In this document: positions 7,113 to 15,533 of the stretch, piece after piece
Numbering within the stretch: position 1 is the first letter of the stretch
How the letters are laid out: each line of letters begins with the position of its first letter
Origin: Microbacterium sp. Yaish 1
GTDB lineage: Bacteria; Actinomycetota; Actinomycetes; Actinomycetales; Microbacteriaceae
Direction of reading: 5' to 3'
Assembly (NCBI RefSeq): GCF_002245215.1
Contig: NZ_NPMR01000001.1
Coordinates: 1,795,593-1,859,592 of the forward strand
DNA: 64,000 nt
Made by a program: the position numbers and the translations under genes
Notes under the pieces: generated by a model
What the model was told of the DNA's origin: nothing
Databases searched by the model: none
The model's input: only the letters and a program-made list of their open reading frames with translations

Positions 7113-7118
7113 TAGCCT
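7113..7118 (+). promoter_or_regulatory. Predicted -10 box of the TrmH-family gene
   Basis: TAGCCT, six bases before the GTG at 7125. Confidence 0.5.
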
Positions 7119-7124
7119 GTCCCG

Positions 7125-7772
7125 GTGACCCGCCCCGACCCCGCCGACGCCGACGCGGAGCCGCAGCTGCCGGTGGGTGTGGGGCCGTGGCCGGGCGGCC
7201 CGGACGCATGGCCCGACGACCCCCGGTACGACCCGCAGCTGCTCGCTGACGGCGACCGGCGCAACGTCGTGGACCAGTACCGCTACTGGCGGCTCGAGGC
7301 GATCGTGGCCGACCTCGACGAGCATCGGCATCCCTTCCACGTCGCGATCGAGAACTGGCAGCACGACATGAACATCGGCTCGATCGTGCGCAGCGCCAAC
7401 GCGTTCGGCGCGGCGGAGGTGCACATCGTGGGACGCCGGCGCTGGAACCGCCGCGGCGCGATGGTCACCGACCGCTACCAGCACGTCCGCCACCACGAGG
7501 ATGTCGCCTCCTTCGCCGCGTGGGCCCGCGAGAACGACCTCCCGATCGTCGCGGTCGACAACGTCGCGGGGTCGGTTCCGGTCGACCGGGCCGATCTGCC
7601 CGAGCGGGCCGTGCTGATGTTCGGTCAGGAGGGGCCGGGGCTCTCGGCCGAGGCCGTGGCCGCGGCATCCGTCGTCGTCGAGATCACGCAGTACGGCTCG
7701 ACCCGATCGATCAACGCGTCGGCGGCCGGCGCCGTCGTCATGTACGAGTGGTGCCGGCGCTGGGCTCGGTGA
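7125..7772 (+). CDS. TrmH/SpoU-family RNA 2'-O-methyltransferase
   Basis: A 215-residue SPOUT methyltransferase predicted to methylate a ribose 2'-OH in tRNA or rRNA using SAM. All three SpoU motifs are present: NIGSIVRSANAFG (motif 1, with the catalytic arginine), LMFGQEGPGLS (motif 2) and QYGSTRSINASAAGAVVMYEW (motif 3, the knotted SAM site). An acidic/proline-rich N-terminal extension of about 45 residues precedes the domain. Start GTG at 7125, from the -10 spacing. Target RNA unknown. Convergent with the lipoprotein gene, with a hairpin across the junction. Confidence 0.92.
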   Translation: MTRPDPADADAEPQLPVGVGPWPGGPDAWPDDPRYDPQLLADGDRRNVVDQYRYWRLEAIVADLDEHRHPFHVAIENWQHDMNIGSIVRSANAFGAAEVHIVGRRRWNRRGAMVTDRYQHVRHHEDVASFAAWARENDLPIVAVDNVAGSVPVDRADLPERAVLMFGQEGPGLSAEAVAAASVVVEITQYGSTRSINASAAGAVVMYEWCRRWAR

Positions 7773-7775
7773 GCC

Positions 7776-7805
7776 CACCCCGACCGGAGGTCACCGCTCG
7801 GGGTG
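7776..7805. terminator. Bidirectional hairpin between convergent genes
   Basis: CACCCCGA at 7776-7783 pairs perfectly with TCGGGGTG at 7798-7805 over a 14-base loop. The right arm lies in the last codons of the lipoprotein gene. Probably ends transcription from both sides. Confidence 0.55.
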
Positions 7806-8300
7806 ACGGTCGGGCGTGACGGCGTAGACGAACAACCCCGTCGCCGATGCGCTGAGCTCCACCGTGGCGTCGGCGGGCACGTCGCGGATGCCGTGAGCCT
7901 CGGCGTTCTCGTCGACCGCCGCGCAGGTCACCTCACCGCTGTCGAGGGTCTCGCCGTTCACCGTCACGGTGTAGGTCAGCCGACTGCCCGAGCCGGTGAC
8001 GCAGGCGATCGTCACGACGGCGGGGGCCTCGCCCGCGGAGACCGAGATGATCGGTTCGCCGCCGGGATCGAGGACACCCGCCTCGCGCTGAGTCCACGAG
8101 GCGCCGCCGAGCGCGTTCTCGGGGATGACGGTGTCGGCCCAGCGCTGGGCGTCGTCCGCGGTGGGACGGGGGAGCGTGCGTGCATCGTCGGACGGGGTCG
8201 CGACCTCGACCGGCGGAGTCCGTTCCGCGCAGCCGGAAGCGAGCATCCCGACCGCGAGCACGGCGATGCCGGCGGTGGCGACAGAGGTGAGCTTCGGCAT
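7791..8300 (-). CDS. Putative secreted lipoprotein
   Basis: A 169-residue exported protein of unknown function. The N-terminus MPKLTSVATAGIAVLAVGMLASGC is a lipoprotein signal peptide, with Cys24 as the lipidation site. The mature part begins with a Thr/Pro/Asp-rich linker and then a small predicted beta-rich domain with two further cysteines (TIACVTG and VTCAAVD) that may form a disulfide. Start ATG at 8300 gives the signal peptide directly and is six bases behind TACCGT; a longer upstream frame is not believed. I recognise no enzyme motif. Confidence 0.8.
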   Translation of the reverse strand: MPKLTSVATAGIAVLAVGMLASGCAERTPPVEVATPSDDARTLPRPTADDAQRWADTVIPENALGGASWTQREAGVLDPGGEPIISVSAGEAPAVVTIACVTGSGSRLTYTVTVNGETLDSGEVTCAAVDENAEAHGIRDVPADATVELSASATGLFVYAVTPDRHPER

Positions 8301-8306
8301 GCCGCC

Positions 8307-8312
8307 ACGGTA
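8307..8312 (-). promoter_or_regulatory. Predicted -10 box of the lipoprotein gene
   Basis: TACCGT on the minus strand, six bases before the ATG at 8300. Confidence 0.4.
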
Positions 8313-8382
8313 CGGGCCGAGGCTGAGGTTCGCACGTGAGCGAGGTTTCGACCCGATCACAGTTTCGCGCGGACGGCGCCGT

Positions 8383-9699
8383 TCACACGGCGATGCGCAG
8401 CCACGCGCCCCGGCGCACGCGCCAGCCGAGCGTGAGCAGTCGGGCGATCATGTACACGCCGAAGAACGCCGCCGCGAGCCAGGCCAGGCCCGCCGCGCCG
8501 TCGGGATGCAGCGCCCCGATGATCAGGAGCGCGGGGATGAACGGCACGAGGTTGAGCCCGCCGGCGAGGGCGAGGTAGCGCGCATCGCCCGCGCCCATCA
8601 GAACGCCGTCGAGGACGAAGACGACGCCGCACACGGGCTGGGCGATCGCGAGGACGAGCAGGGCCGGCTGCACGAGCGCGGCGACCGCGGGATCGCCGGT
8701 GAACAGCAGCCCGATGACTCCCGACGTCGCCGCGATCAGACCGCCCACGAGCACTCCGAACCACGCGCCCCACGCGACGGTCCGCCCGAGCACGCGCCGG
8801 ACGAACGTCTCGTCGCCGGCACCGAGACCGCGTCCGATCAGAGCTTGCGCGGCGATCGCGAGGGCGTCGAGCGCGAAGGCCGCGGTCGAGAAGATCGTGA
8901 AGGCGACCTGCCACCCGGCGAGCTCGCTCGTTCCCAGTCCCGTCGCGACCGCGACGGTCGCGAGCAGCGCCGCCCGCAGCGAGACCGTGCGGAGGAACAG
9001 CCAGCCGCCCAGACGCGCCGACCCGCGCATGCCGTCGGCGCGCGGCCGGAGCGACGCCGAATGCCGGGCGGCGAGACGGCCGATCACGACGGCGTAGGCG
9101 CCGACCATGCCCCACTGGGCGATGACGGTGCCCATGGCCGATCCGGCGATCCCCCACCCGAAGCCGTAGATGAACAGGACGTTCAGCAGGGCGTTCGCCC
9201 CGAATCCGAGACCGGCGATCCACAGCGGGGTGACGGTGTCCTGCATCCCGCGCAGCAGCCCGGTCGCCGCGAAGACGACGAGCATCGCCGGAAGCCCCCA
9301 CATCGACAGGCGCAGGTAGGTCTCGGCATCCGTCGAGACGGCCTCCCCGGCGCCGAACAGGCCGACCAGCAGCGGGGTCGCGAGCGAGCCGGCGGCCGCG
9401 AGCACGGCGCCGAGACCGAGCGCGAGCCACAGCCCGTCGATCCCCGCGCTCACCGCGCTCGTGGAGTCGCCCGCCCCGAAGCGGCGCGCCACCGCCGGCG
9501 TCGTCGCATACGCGAGGAACACCATCAGGCCCACGATCGTCTGCAGCACCGCGCCCGCGATGCCGAGGGCCGCCAGCGGCACGACGCCGAGGTGGCCGAT
9601 GAGCGCGGCATCGACGATGAGGAACATCGGCTCCGCGATGAGGGCCCCGAGGGCGGGAACGGCCAGCCGCAGGATCTCGCGGTTGAGCGTGGGCGCCAT
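8383..9699 (-). CDS. MATE-family efflux transporter (DinF-like)
   Basis: A 438-residue integral membrane protein with about twelve hydrophobic segments and the MATE two-fold repeat. Features include the N-terminal LNREILRLAVPALGALIAEPMFLIVDAALIGHLG and VFLAYATTPAVARRFGAGD. It should export cationic or drug-like compounds using a Na+ or H+ gradient, and the DinF branch has been linked to damage and oxidative stress responses. ATG at 9699 is six bases behind TAGGCT, again leaderless. The divergent HdeD-lipase gene starts 70 bases away. Substrate cannot be inferred. Confidence 0.92.
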   Translation of the reverse strand: MAPTLNREILRLAVPALGALIAEPMFLIVDAALIGHLGVVPLAALGIAGAVLQTIVGLMVFLAYATTPAVARRFGAGDSTSAVSAGIDGLWLALGLGAVLAAAGSLATPLLVGLFGAGEAVSTDAETYLRLSMWGLPAMLVVFAATGLLRGMQDTVTPLWIAGLGFGANALLNVLFIYGFGWGIAGSAMGTVIAQWGMVGAYAVVIGRLAARHSASLRPRADGMRGSARLGGWLFLRTVSLRAALLATVAVATGLGTSELAGWQVAFTIFSTAAFALDALAIAAQALIGRGLGAGDETFVRRVLGRTVAWGAWFGVLVGGLIAATSGVIGLLFTGDPAVAALVQPALLVLAIAQPVCGVVFVLDGVLMGAGDARYLALAGGLNLVPFIPALLIIGALHPDGAAGLAWLAAAFFGVYMIARLLTLGWRVRRGAWLRIAV

Positions 9700-9705
9700 G
9701 AGACG

Positions 9706-9711
9706 AGCCTA
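9706..9711 (-). promoter_or_regulatory. Predicted -10 box of the MATE gene
   Basis: TAGGCT on the minus strand, six bases before the ATG at 9699. Confidence 0.55.
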
Positions 9712-9769
9712 GGGCTGCGTCGCCGCATCCCCGGTTACCGTTGATCATCGGCCGAGGGAGAGGACGGGG

Positions 9770-11566
9770 ATGCGGCTGCTCAAACGCCTGGCGATCGCGC
9801 GCCTGCACGCGCGGCTGCCGACGTGGGTCCGCGTCGTCGTCGCCGCGGCGGCCGTCGTGCTCGGCGTCGTCATCGTCATCCGCCCCACGACCGCTCTCGA
9901 CGTCCTCGCCTGGCTGATCGGCGGCGGAATGGCGCTGACCGGTCTGCTCGAGCTCACCGGACGGGAGGGCGAGGCGCACCGGCCGCGCTGGCGCACGGCG
10001 ACCGGCGTCGCCTGGCTGGTCGGTGGAGCGATCGTCCTCCTCGCGCCCGGACTGACGGTGCGCGTCGTGGCCGTCGTCGTGGGCGTGCTGCTCCTCGGGG
10101 GCGGCATCCTCGGCGTCATCGCGGCGTTCGGGCGGGGACGGACGTGGGATGCGCGCATCGCCGACGCCGCGTTCGGGGCGTCGGGCGTCATCTTCGGCGC
10201 GCTCGCATTGTTCTGGCCCGACATCACCCTGCTGGTGACCGCCGTCGTCTTCGGCGCCCGGCTGATCATGAGCGGCGTCGTCGACCTCTGGACGCGGCTG
10301 CGCCGCCGCCGCGACGACCGGGCCGCCGACCGTTCGGGCGCGGACGGACCTCCTCGTCGGCGCTGGGGGCGCACGGTCGTCGCGATCGCCTCGGTCGCGC
10401 TGGCGGTCACCACGACGATCGTGACCGCGCCGCTGCGCGAGGGATCGACGGTCGTCGACGACTTCTACGCGGCGCCGCGCAACCTGCCCGACGAGCCGGG
10501 ACGTCTCGTGCGGGCGGAGCCGTTCGAGGCGGGCATCCCGGCGAGCGCCCGGGGGTGGCGCATCCTGTACACCACGACGGGCGTCGACGGGGAGGTGCGC
10601 GTCGCGAGCGCCATCGTCGCGGTGCCGCGTGAGGGCGACGGGCAGTGGCCGGTGATCGACTGGAACCACGGCACCACGGGGTTCGCGCAGCACTGCGCCC
10701 CGTCGCTGCAGCCGCGGGGACTGTGGGCGGGGGCGTTCTACATGCTGCCGCGAGCCATCAAGGAGGGATGGGCGGTCGTCGGCACCGACTACATCGGACT
10801 CGGGACCGAGGGGCCTCATCCGTACCTCGTCGGCCTGCCGAGCGCGCACGCCTCGCTCGACGCCGTGCGCGCGGCGCGCGAGCTCGAGGAGGCCGACCTC
10901 GGAGCGCGGACCGTCGTGTGGGGGCATTCGCAGGGCGGCGCTGCCGCGCTGTGGACGGGCGCCGTCGCCCGGGAGTACGCCCCCGAGGTCTGGGTGCGGG
11001 GCGTGGCCGCGCTCGCTCCGGCGAGCGACCCGGCGGCTCTCGTGCAGGGCATCTCCAGCGTCACAGGCGGGAGCATCTTCGCCTCCTATGCCTTCGCCTC
11101 GTTCTCGGCGATCTACCCCGAGATCGAGTACCGCGACTATGTGCGCCCCGGCGCCGAGACGGTGCTGCGGCAGATGTCGGAGCGGTGCCTGTCCGACCCG
11201 ACGATCGTGCTCTCGGTGGCTGCCGCGCTCGGGATGAGCCGGGATCCCGCGCTGTTCTCGCGGTCGCCGGCATCCGGGGTGCTCGGTCGTCATCTGCGCG
11301 AGAACACGGCACCGCTTCGCTCCACGGCGCCCGTGCTGCTGGCGCACGGCGGAGCCGACAGCGTCATTCCCGTGCAGACCCAGGCCGCCTTCGTCGACCG
11401 GATGTGCGCGGCGGGTCAGGACGTCGATTTCCGCACGTACGCGGGGTTCGAGCACGCGGGAGTCGTCGAGCGTCCGTCGCCCCTCATCGACGAGCTGTTC
11501 GACTGGACGAGGGACCGTTTCGCCGGCATCCCGGTTGCCGAGGGATGTACCACCACAGAACGCTGA
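9770..11566 (+). CDS. HdeD-like membrane domain fused to a secretory-lipase-type hydrolase
   Basis: A 598-residue two-part protein. Residues about 15-185 form six hydrophobic segments in three helical hairpins like the HdeD/DUF308 acid-resistance membrane family. A seventh helix follows near 205-225. The remainder resembles the secretory lipase alpha/beta hydrolases: WNHGTTGFAQHC, the nucleophile elbow VWGHSQGG with Ser387, Asp530 in AHGGADSVIP and His562 in FEHAGV, so the triad looks complete. A strong GGGAGAGGA sequence precedes the ATG at 9770. The hydrolase should face outside the cell, acting on acyl esters. The fusion is the notable point; each half is normally a separate protein. Confidence 0.82.
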   Translation: MRLLKRLAIARLHARLPTWVRVVVAAAAVVLGVVIVIRPTTALDVLAWLIGGGMALTGLLELTGREGEAHRPRWRTATGVAWLVGGAIVLLAPGLTVRVVAVVVGVLLLGGGILGVIAAFGRGRTWDARIADAAFGASGVIFGALALFWPDITLLVTAVVFGARLIMSGVVDLWTRLRRRRDDRAADRSGADGPPRRRWGRTVVAIASVALAVTTTIVTAPLREGSTVVDDFYAAPRNLPDEPGRLVRAEPFEAGIPASARGWRILYTTTGVDGEVRVASAIVAVPREGDGQWPVIDWNHGTTGFAQHCAPSLQPRGLWAGAFYMLPRAIKEGWAVVGTDYIGLGTEGPHPYLVGLPSAHASLDAVRAARELEEADLGARTVVWGHSQGGAAALWTGAVAREYAPEVWVRGVAALAPASDPAALVQGISSVTGGSIFASYAFASFSAIYPEIEYRDYVRPGAETVLRQMSERCLSDPTIVLSVAAALGMSRDPALFSRSPASGVLGRHLRENTAPLRSTAPVLLAHGGADSVIPVQTQAAFVDRMCAAGQDVDFRTYAGFEHAGVVERPSPLIDELFDWTRDRFAGIPVAEGCTTTER

Positions 11567-11599
11567 ACGCCCTCGGAAGTTCCTGTCGTCCGGTCGGCC

Positions 11600-11605
11600 T
11601 AGCAT
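11600..11605 (+). promoter_or_regulatory. Predicted -10 box of the M13 peptidase gene
   Basis: TAGCAT, seven bases before the ATG at 11613. Confidence 0.45.
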
Positions 11606-11612
11606 GGGTGCC

Positions 11613-13610
11613 ATGACCGACCCCGTCCTCCCCTCCGGTATCGACATCGCCGAGCTGAGCCCCGAGATCCGACCGCAGGACGATCTGTTCCGGCACGTCA
11701 ACGGCAGCTGGCTCGAGCGCACCGAGATCCCCGACGACAAGGCGCGCTGGGGCTCGTTCCACGTCATCGCCGAGCAGGCCGAGAGCGACGTCCGGGCGAT
11801 CATCGACGACGCGACGTCGGCCGAGCCGGGCACGGTGCAGCGCAAGATCGGCGACCTGTTCACGAGCTTCATGGACACGGCCCGTATCGACGAGCTCGGC
11901 GCCGAGCCGCTGCGCCCGCAGCTGGCGCGGGTCGACGCGGTCGACTCGATCCCGGCGCTGCTGAGCACCGTGGGCGAGCTCGAGCGCGAGGGCATCGGCG
12001 GCATGATCGGCACATTCATCGAGCCCGACCCGGGCAACCCCGAGCGCTATGTCGTGTTCTTCGTCCAGGGCGGGCTGTCGCTTCCCGACGAGAGCTATTA
12101 CCGTCTCGACGGCTTCGCCGCCACGCGCACCGCGTTCCGCGGCTACGCCGAGCGCATGCTCGAGCTCGCCGGCGTCGAGGGCGCCGCGGAGCAGGCCGAC
12201 CGCATCGTCCGGCTCGAGACCGAGCTCGCCACGCACCACTGGGACAACGTCCGCAACCGCGACGCCGTGGCGACATACAACCTGCACACGTGGGACGAGG
12301 TGCGAGCCCTCGCGGGCGTCGACCTCGACCCGTGGCTCGAGGGTCTCGCTCCCCGGCACCGCGACGGCTTCGCCGAGATCAACGTCAACCAGCCGAGCTT
12401 CCTCTCCGGGCTCGGCACGCTGCTGACCGACGAGCACCTCGACGACTGGAAGGCCTGGCTGCGGCTGCAGGTCGTGCGTGCGTCGGCGCCGTTCCTGCCC
12501 GACGCGTTCGTCGCCGAGAACTTCGCCTTCTACGGGACGCAGCTCACCGGCGTGCCCGTGAACCGCGAGCGCTGGAAGCGGGGCGTCAGCATCGTGCAGG
12601 CGGCTCTCGGTGAAGCGGTCGGCGAGATCTACGTCGAGCGGCATTTCCCGCCGCAGGCCAAGGTCGAGATGGATGCCCTCGTCGACAACCTGATCGAGGC
12701 GTACCGGCAGTCGATCACGGGCCTCGAATGGATGACGCCGGCCACGCGCGAGCGTGCGCTCGAGAAGCTCGCGGCCTTCACTCCGAAGATCGGCTACCCC
12801 GACCGCTGGAAGGACTACTCCGCGCTCGAGATCGATCCCACCGACCTCCTGGGCAACGTCCTGCGCTCGACCGAGTGGGAGTACGAGCGTCAGCTCGCCA
12901 AGCTCGGCCAGCCGATCGACCGTGACGAGTGGCACATGACGCCGCAGACGGTCAACGCCTACTACAACCCGCTGATGAACGAGATCGTCTTCCCCGCGGC
13001 GATCCTGCAGCTGCCCTTCTTCTCGTCCGAGCGCGACGCCGCGGCGAACTACGGCGGCATCGGTGCGGTCATCGGCCACGAGATCGGGCACGGCTTCGAC
13101 GACCAGGGCAGCGCCTACGACGGCACCGGCGCGCTCAACGACTGGTGGACCGACGCCGATCGCGCTGCGTTCGAAGACCGCACGCGTGCACTGATCGACC
13201 AGTACAACGCGCTCGTGCCGCGGGGGCTCGGCGAGGAGCACACCGTCAACGGCGCGCTCACGATCGGCGAGAACATCGGCGATCTGGGCGGCCTCGGCAT
13301 CGCCCTGAAGGCGTACCGGCTCCACCTCGCCGCCACGATGACGGAGGAAGAGCTGGCCGAGGCGCCCGACGGCCCCGTGATCGACGGCTTCACGGGTGTG
13401 CAGCGGCTGCTGCTCAGCTGGGGCCAGATCTGGCAGCAGAAGGGGCGTGACGCCGAGACCATCCGGCTGCTGACGATCGACCCGCACGCCCCCAACGAGT
13501 TCCGTTGCAACCAGATCGTCCGTAACATCGATGCGTTCTACGACGCATTCGGCGTGACCGAGGGAGACGAGCTGTGGCTCGCGCCCGAGCGCCGCGTCAC
13601 GATCTGGTGA
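11613..13610 (+). CDS. pepO: M13-family zinc metallopeptidase (neprilysin/PepO type)
   Basis: A 665-residue oligopeptidase of the gluzincin M13 family, cutting short peptides on the amino side of hydrophobic residues. Zinc ligands and catalytic Glu are in VIGHEIGHGFDDQG (His489, Glu490, His493), with the third ligand in LTIGENIGDLGG. NAYYNPLMNEIVFPAAILQ, the substrate-backbone binding stretch, and a C-terminus ending in VTIW are typical. No signal peptide is visible, so it is probably cytoplasmic, as in many actinobacteria. The ATG at 11613 gives the family start (PEIRPQDDLFRHVNGSW); an upstream in-frame ATG at 11604 overlaps the -10 box and is rejected. Confidence 0.93.
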   Translation: MTDPVLPSGIDIAELSPEIRPQDDLFRHVNGSWLERTEIPDDKARWGSFHVIAEQAESDVRAIIDDATSAEPGTVQRKIGDLFTSFMDTARIDELGAEPLRPQLARVDAVDSIPALLSTVGELEREGIGGMIGTFIEPDPGNPERYVVFFVQGGLSLPDESYYRLDGFAATRTAFRGYAERMLELAGVEGAAEQADRIVRLETELATHHWDNVRNRDAVATYNLHTWDEVRALAGVDLDPWLEGLAPRHRDGFAEINVNQPSFLSGLGTLLTDEHLDDWKAWLRLQVVRASAPFLPDAFVAENFAFYGTQLTGVPVNRERWKRGVSIVQAALGEAVGEIYVERHFPPQAKVEMDALVDNLIEAYRQSITGLEWMTPATRERALEKLAAFTPKIGYPDRWKDYSALEIDPTDLLGNVLRSTEWEYERQLAKLGQPIDRDEWHMTPQTVNAYYNPLMNEIVFPAAILQLPFFSSERDAAANYGGIGAVIGHEIGHGFDDQGSAYDGTGALNDWWTDADRAAFEDRTRALIDQYNALVPRGLGEEHTVNGALTIGENIGDLGGLGIALKAYRLHLAATMTEEELAEAPDGPVIDGFTGVQRLLLSWGQIWQQKGRDAETIRLLTIDPHAPNEFRCNQIVRNIDAFYDAFGVTEGDELWLAPERRVTIW

Positions 13611-13656
13611 TCACCCGAACCGAATCGCTCAGACTGACTCCGACGGAGACGAGAAC

Positions 13657-14580
13657 ATGACGGTGGACGGATCCGAATCCTCCTCCGGGACCGCCCGCTC
13701 GCGCGCGGAGCGGCGCGCCGGCGCGCGCCCGCGCCGTCGCTCCGGCGTGCCGCGTCGAGGGTTCGCGTCGACCGAGAAGGCGCTCGACGCTCTGGCGGCA
13801 TCCGGGGCGCGGGTGTCGGTGCGGGTCAGCGACCTCGACCGGGGCACACCGGTGCTCGCGGGCGACGACTTCGTCACGCTGCCGGTCGCGGGCATGGGCA
13901 TCGTCCCGTTGCTGATCGAGGTGGCGGCGCGCTTCGAGGCCGGAACCCTCGACCCGCTCGAGATCGTCGATCGGTCGACCGTCGGCGACGTCGCGGTCGC
14001 GGGGCTCTGGCGCCATCTCGCGGCGCCCGCGCTGCCGCTCGGCGATCTCGCGGTCCTGGCCGCGTCGACCGGCGACGCGCTCGCCGCCAATGCCCTGCTC
14101 GAGCGGGTCGGCCTCGATGCCGTGCGCGCGCGGATCGGAAGCCTCGGGATGCCGCGCACCGCGCTGCTCGACCGGTTCCGCGACAGCCGTGGGCCCGACG
14201 ATGCGCCGCATTACGCTCTCGGCACGGCGCGCGAGCTCGCCGCGATGTTCGCGGCCCTCGTCAACACCGACGTCGTCTCGCCCGGCGTGAGCGCCCAGGT
14301 GTCCGAGTGGTTGAGTCTGAACCACGATCTGTCGCTCGTCGGCTCGGTGACCGGACTCGATCCCTTCGCGCACGACGACGACAAGCACGAGCTGCTGTTC
14401 GTCAACAAGACCGGTCGGGCCGACGGCATCCGCGCCGAGGCCGGTGTGCTCGCCGGCCCCCGTGCCGGGGTGTCGTACGCGCTGCTGGTCGGGTTCGACG
14501 ACCTGTCGATGAGCGACCGCCTGCGCGCTCATGAGGCGTTCCGCGCGTTCGGATTCGACCTCATGGAGTACGTCTTCTGA
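13657..14580 (+). CDS. Beta-lactamase/transpeptidase-like fold lacking the catalytic SxxK
   Basis: A 307-residue protein aligned by eye with class A beta-lactamase-like serine hydrolases. The expected SxxK motif before LLIEVAARFEAGTLDP reads GMGI (residues 79-82), so both catalytic Ser and Lys are absent. The SDN region reads STGDALAANALL, and the late motif is intact as NKTGRADGIRAEAG (Lys251-Thr-Gly). The N-terminus is basic and disordered (ARSRAERRAGARPRRR), with no signal peptide. Function unknown: a binding or regulatory pseudoenzyme is more likely than a hydrolase. It follows the M13 gene by 46 bases, in the same direction. Confidence 0.75.
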   Translation: MTVDGSESSSGTARSRAERRAGARPRRRSGVPRRGFASTEKALDALAASGARVSVRVSDLDRGTPVLAGDDFVTLPVAGMGIVPLLIEVAARFEAGTLDPLEIVDRSTVGDVAVAGLWRHLAAPALPLGDLAVLAASTGDALAANALLERVGLDAVRARIGSLGMPRTALLDRFRDSRGPDDAPHYALGTARELAAMFAALVNTDVVSPGVSAQVSEWLSLNHDLSLVGSVTGLDPFAHDDDKHELLFVNKTGRADGIRAEAGVLAGPRAGVSYALLVGFDDLSMSDRLRAHEAFRAFGFDLMEYVF

Positions 14581-14598
14581 CACGCGTCCGGGGAGCAT

Positions 14599-14604
14599 TA
14601 GCCT
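14599..14604 (+). promoter_or_regulatory. Predicted -10 box of the membrane protein gene at 14611
   Basis: TAGCCT, six bases before the GTG start. Confidence 0.5.
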
Positions 14605-14610
14605 GGGGGA

Positions 14611-15483
14611 GTGAGTTTGCTGGACCCCCGAGAAGCCGCACGACGTGAACAGGCCAAGTATCGGGGGACCGCCTCCGCGCTGACCGCGAGCCTGATCTGG
14701 GGCATCCTGTCCGTCGCCGCCGCGGGCGTCGTCGGGTTCGCCATCGGCGGCATCTTCGAGCAGCTGCGGGTCGTGAACATCAACAGCGTGTTCGGCACCC
14801 GCGACACCGGCGTCCCCCTGGCTCTTCGCGGGTGGGGCCTGCCCGTCGGCATCCTTCTGCTGATCGTCTGCATCGGGCAGTACGGCAAGTGGAACCACCG
14901 CTTCAGCCCCCGTGAGAAGGGCTACGCCGCGATCGGGCCGCTCACGATCATTCTGGCCGGGTTGGCGATCGGCACGTGGGTGGCGACGACGATGTGGATC
15001 GCGCCCGACGCGGTCGGCGTCGCCGTCGACCCGACGTTCGGACAGAATGAGCCGTGGGGCGTCGGCGAGTGGATCCTGTACGCCGGCCAGTGGTGGCTGC
15101 CCGGTCTTTTCGCGCTTCTCGCGGTGCTCAGCTACATCGCACGGGTGCGCTCCCTCGCGACGCGCCGCCGCAACAACGCGGTCATCTCGCGCCTTCTGGC
15201 CTCCGGCTCGCGCGTGGACGCGGAGATCGTCGACGCACCCCTGCCGGCGCACGACGCGTCGCGGATGGCCGCGTCGCTCGTGGCGAAGTTCACCGATGCC
15301 GTCGGCACCGATCGGTGGGTCACGACCATGGTGCTCATCGCGCCACGCGAGGTGCCGGCGGTCGGCGATACGCGTCCGCTCGTGTTCGATCCCGCCGACC
15401 CCGGCGACACGACGCGCATCTTCCTGTCGCCGACCGGTAAGACGGGCCCCGACGACTTCGAGCCGGTGCAGCCCGCGAGCTGA
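14611..15483 (+). CDS. Conserved hypothetical membrane protein, four helices
   Basis: I do not recognise a named family. The 290 residues begin with a short basic cytoplasmic stretch (REAARREQAKYRG). Four hydrophobic segments follow, near residues 24-48, 70-90, 108-130 and 158-178, and then a soluble C-terminal domain of about 110 residues after a basic RVRSLATRRRNN stop-transfer. The C-terminal part (IVDAPLPAHDASRMAASLVAKFTDAVGTDRW...) looks like a small beta domain ending LSPTGKTGPDDFEPVQP. GTG start at 14611 from the -10 spacing. Stands alone. Confidence 0.75.
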   Translation: MSLLDPREAARREQAKYRGTASALTASLIWGILSVAAAGVVGFAIGGIFEQLRVVNINSVFGTRDTGVPLALRGWGLPVGILLLIVCIGQYGKWNHRFSPREKGYAAIGPLTIILAGLAIGTWVATTMWIAPDAVGVAVDPTFGQNEPWGVGEWILYAGQWWLPGLFALLAVLSYIARVRSLATRRRNNAVISRLLASGSRVDAEIVDAPLPAHDASRMAASLVAKFTDAVGTDRWVTTMVLIAPREVPAVGDTRPLVFDPADPGDTTRIFLSPTGKTGPDDFEPVQPAS

Positions 15484-15533
15484 GACCCCGCCTGCGAGCT
15501 GCCGCCCGGGCTAGCGAGAGACCCCGCGCGCGG

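Noticed and set aside
8357..12037. A 3.7-kb open frame on the minus strand
   Set aside because: It runs antisense through the MATE, lipase-fusion and peptidase genes in a wrong phase. Arg/Ala-rich low-complexity translation is expected in high-GC DNA.
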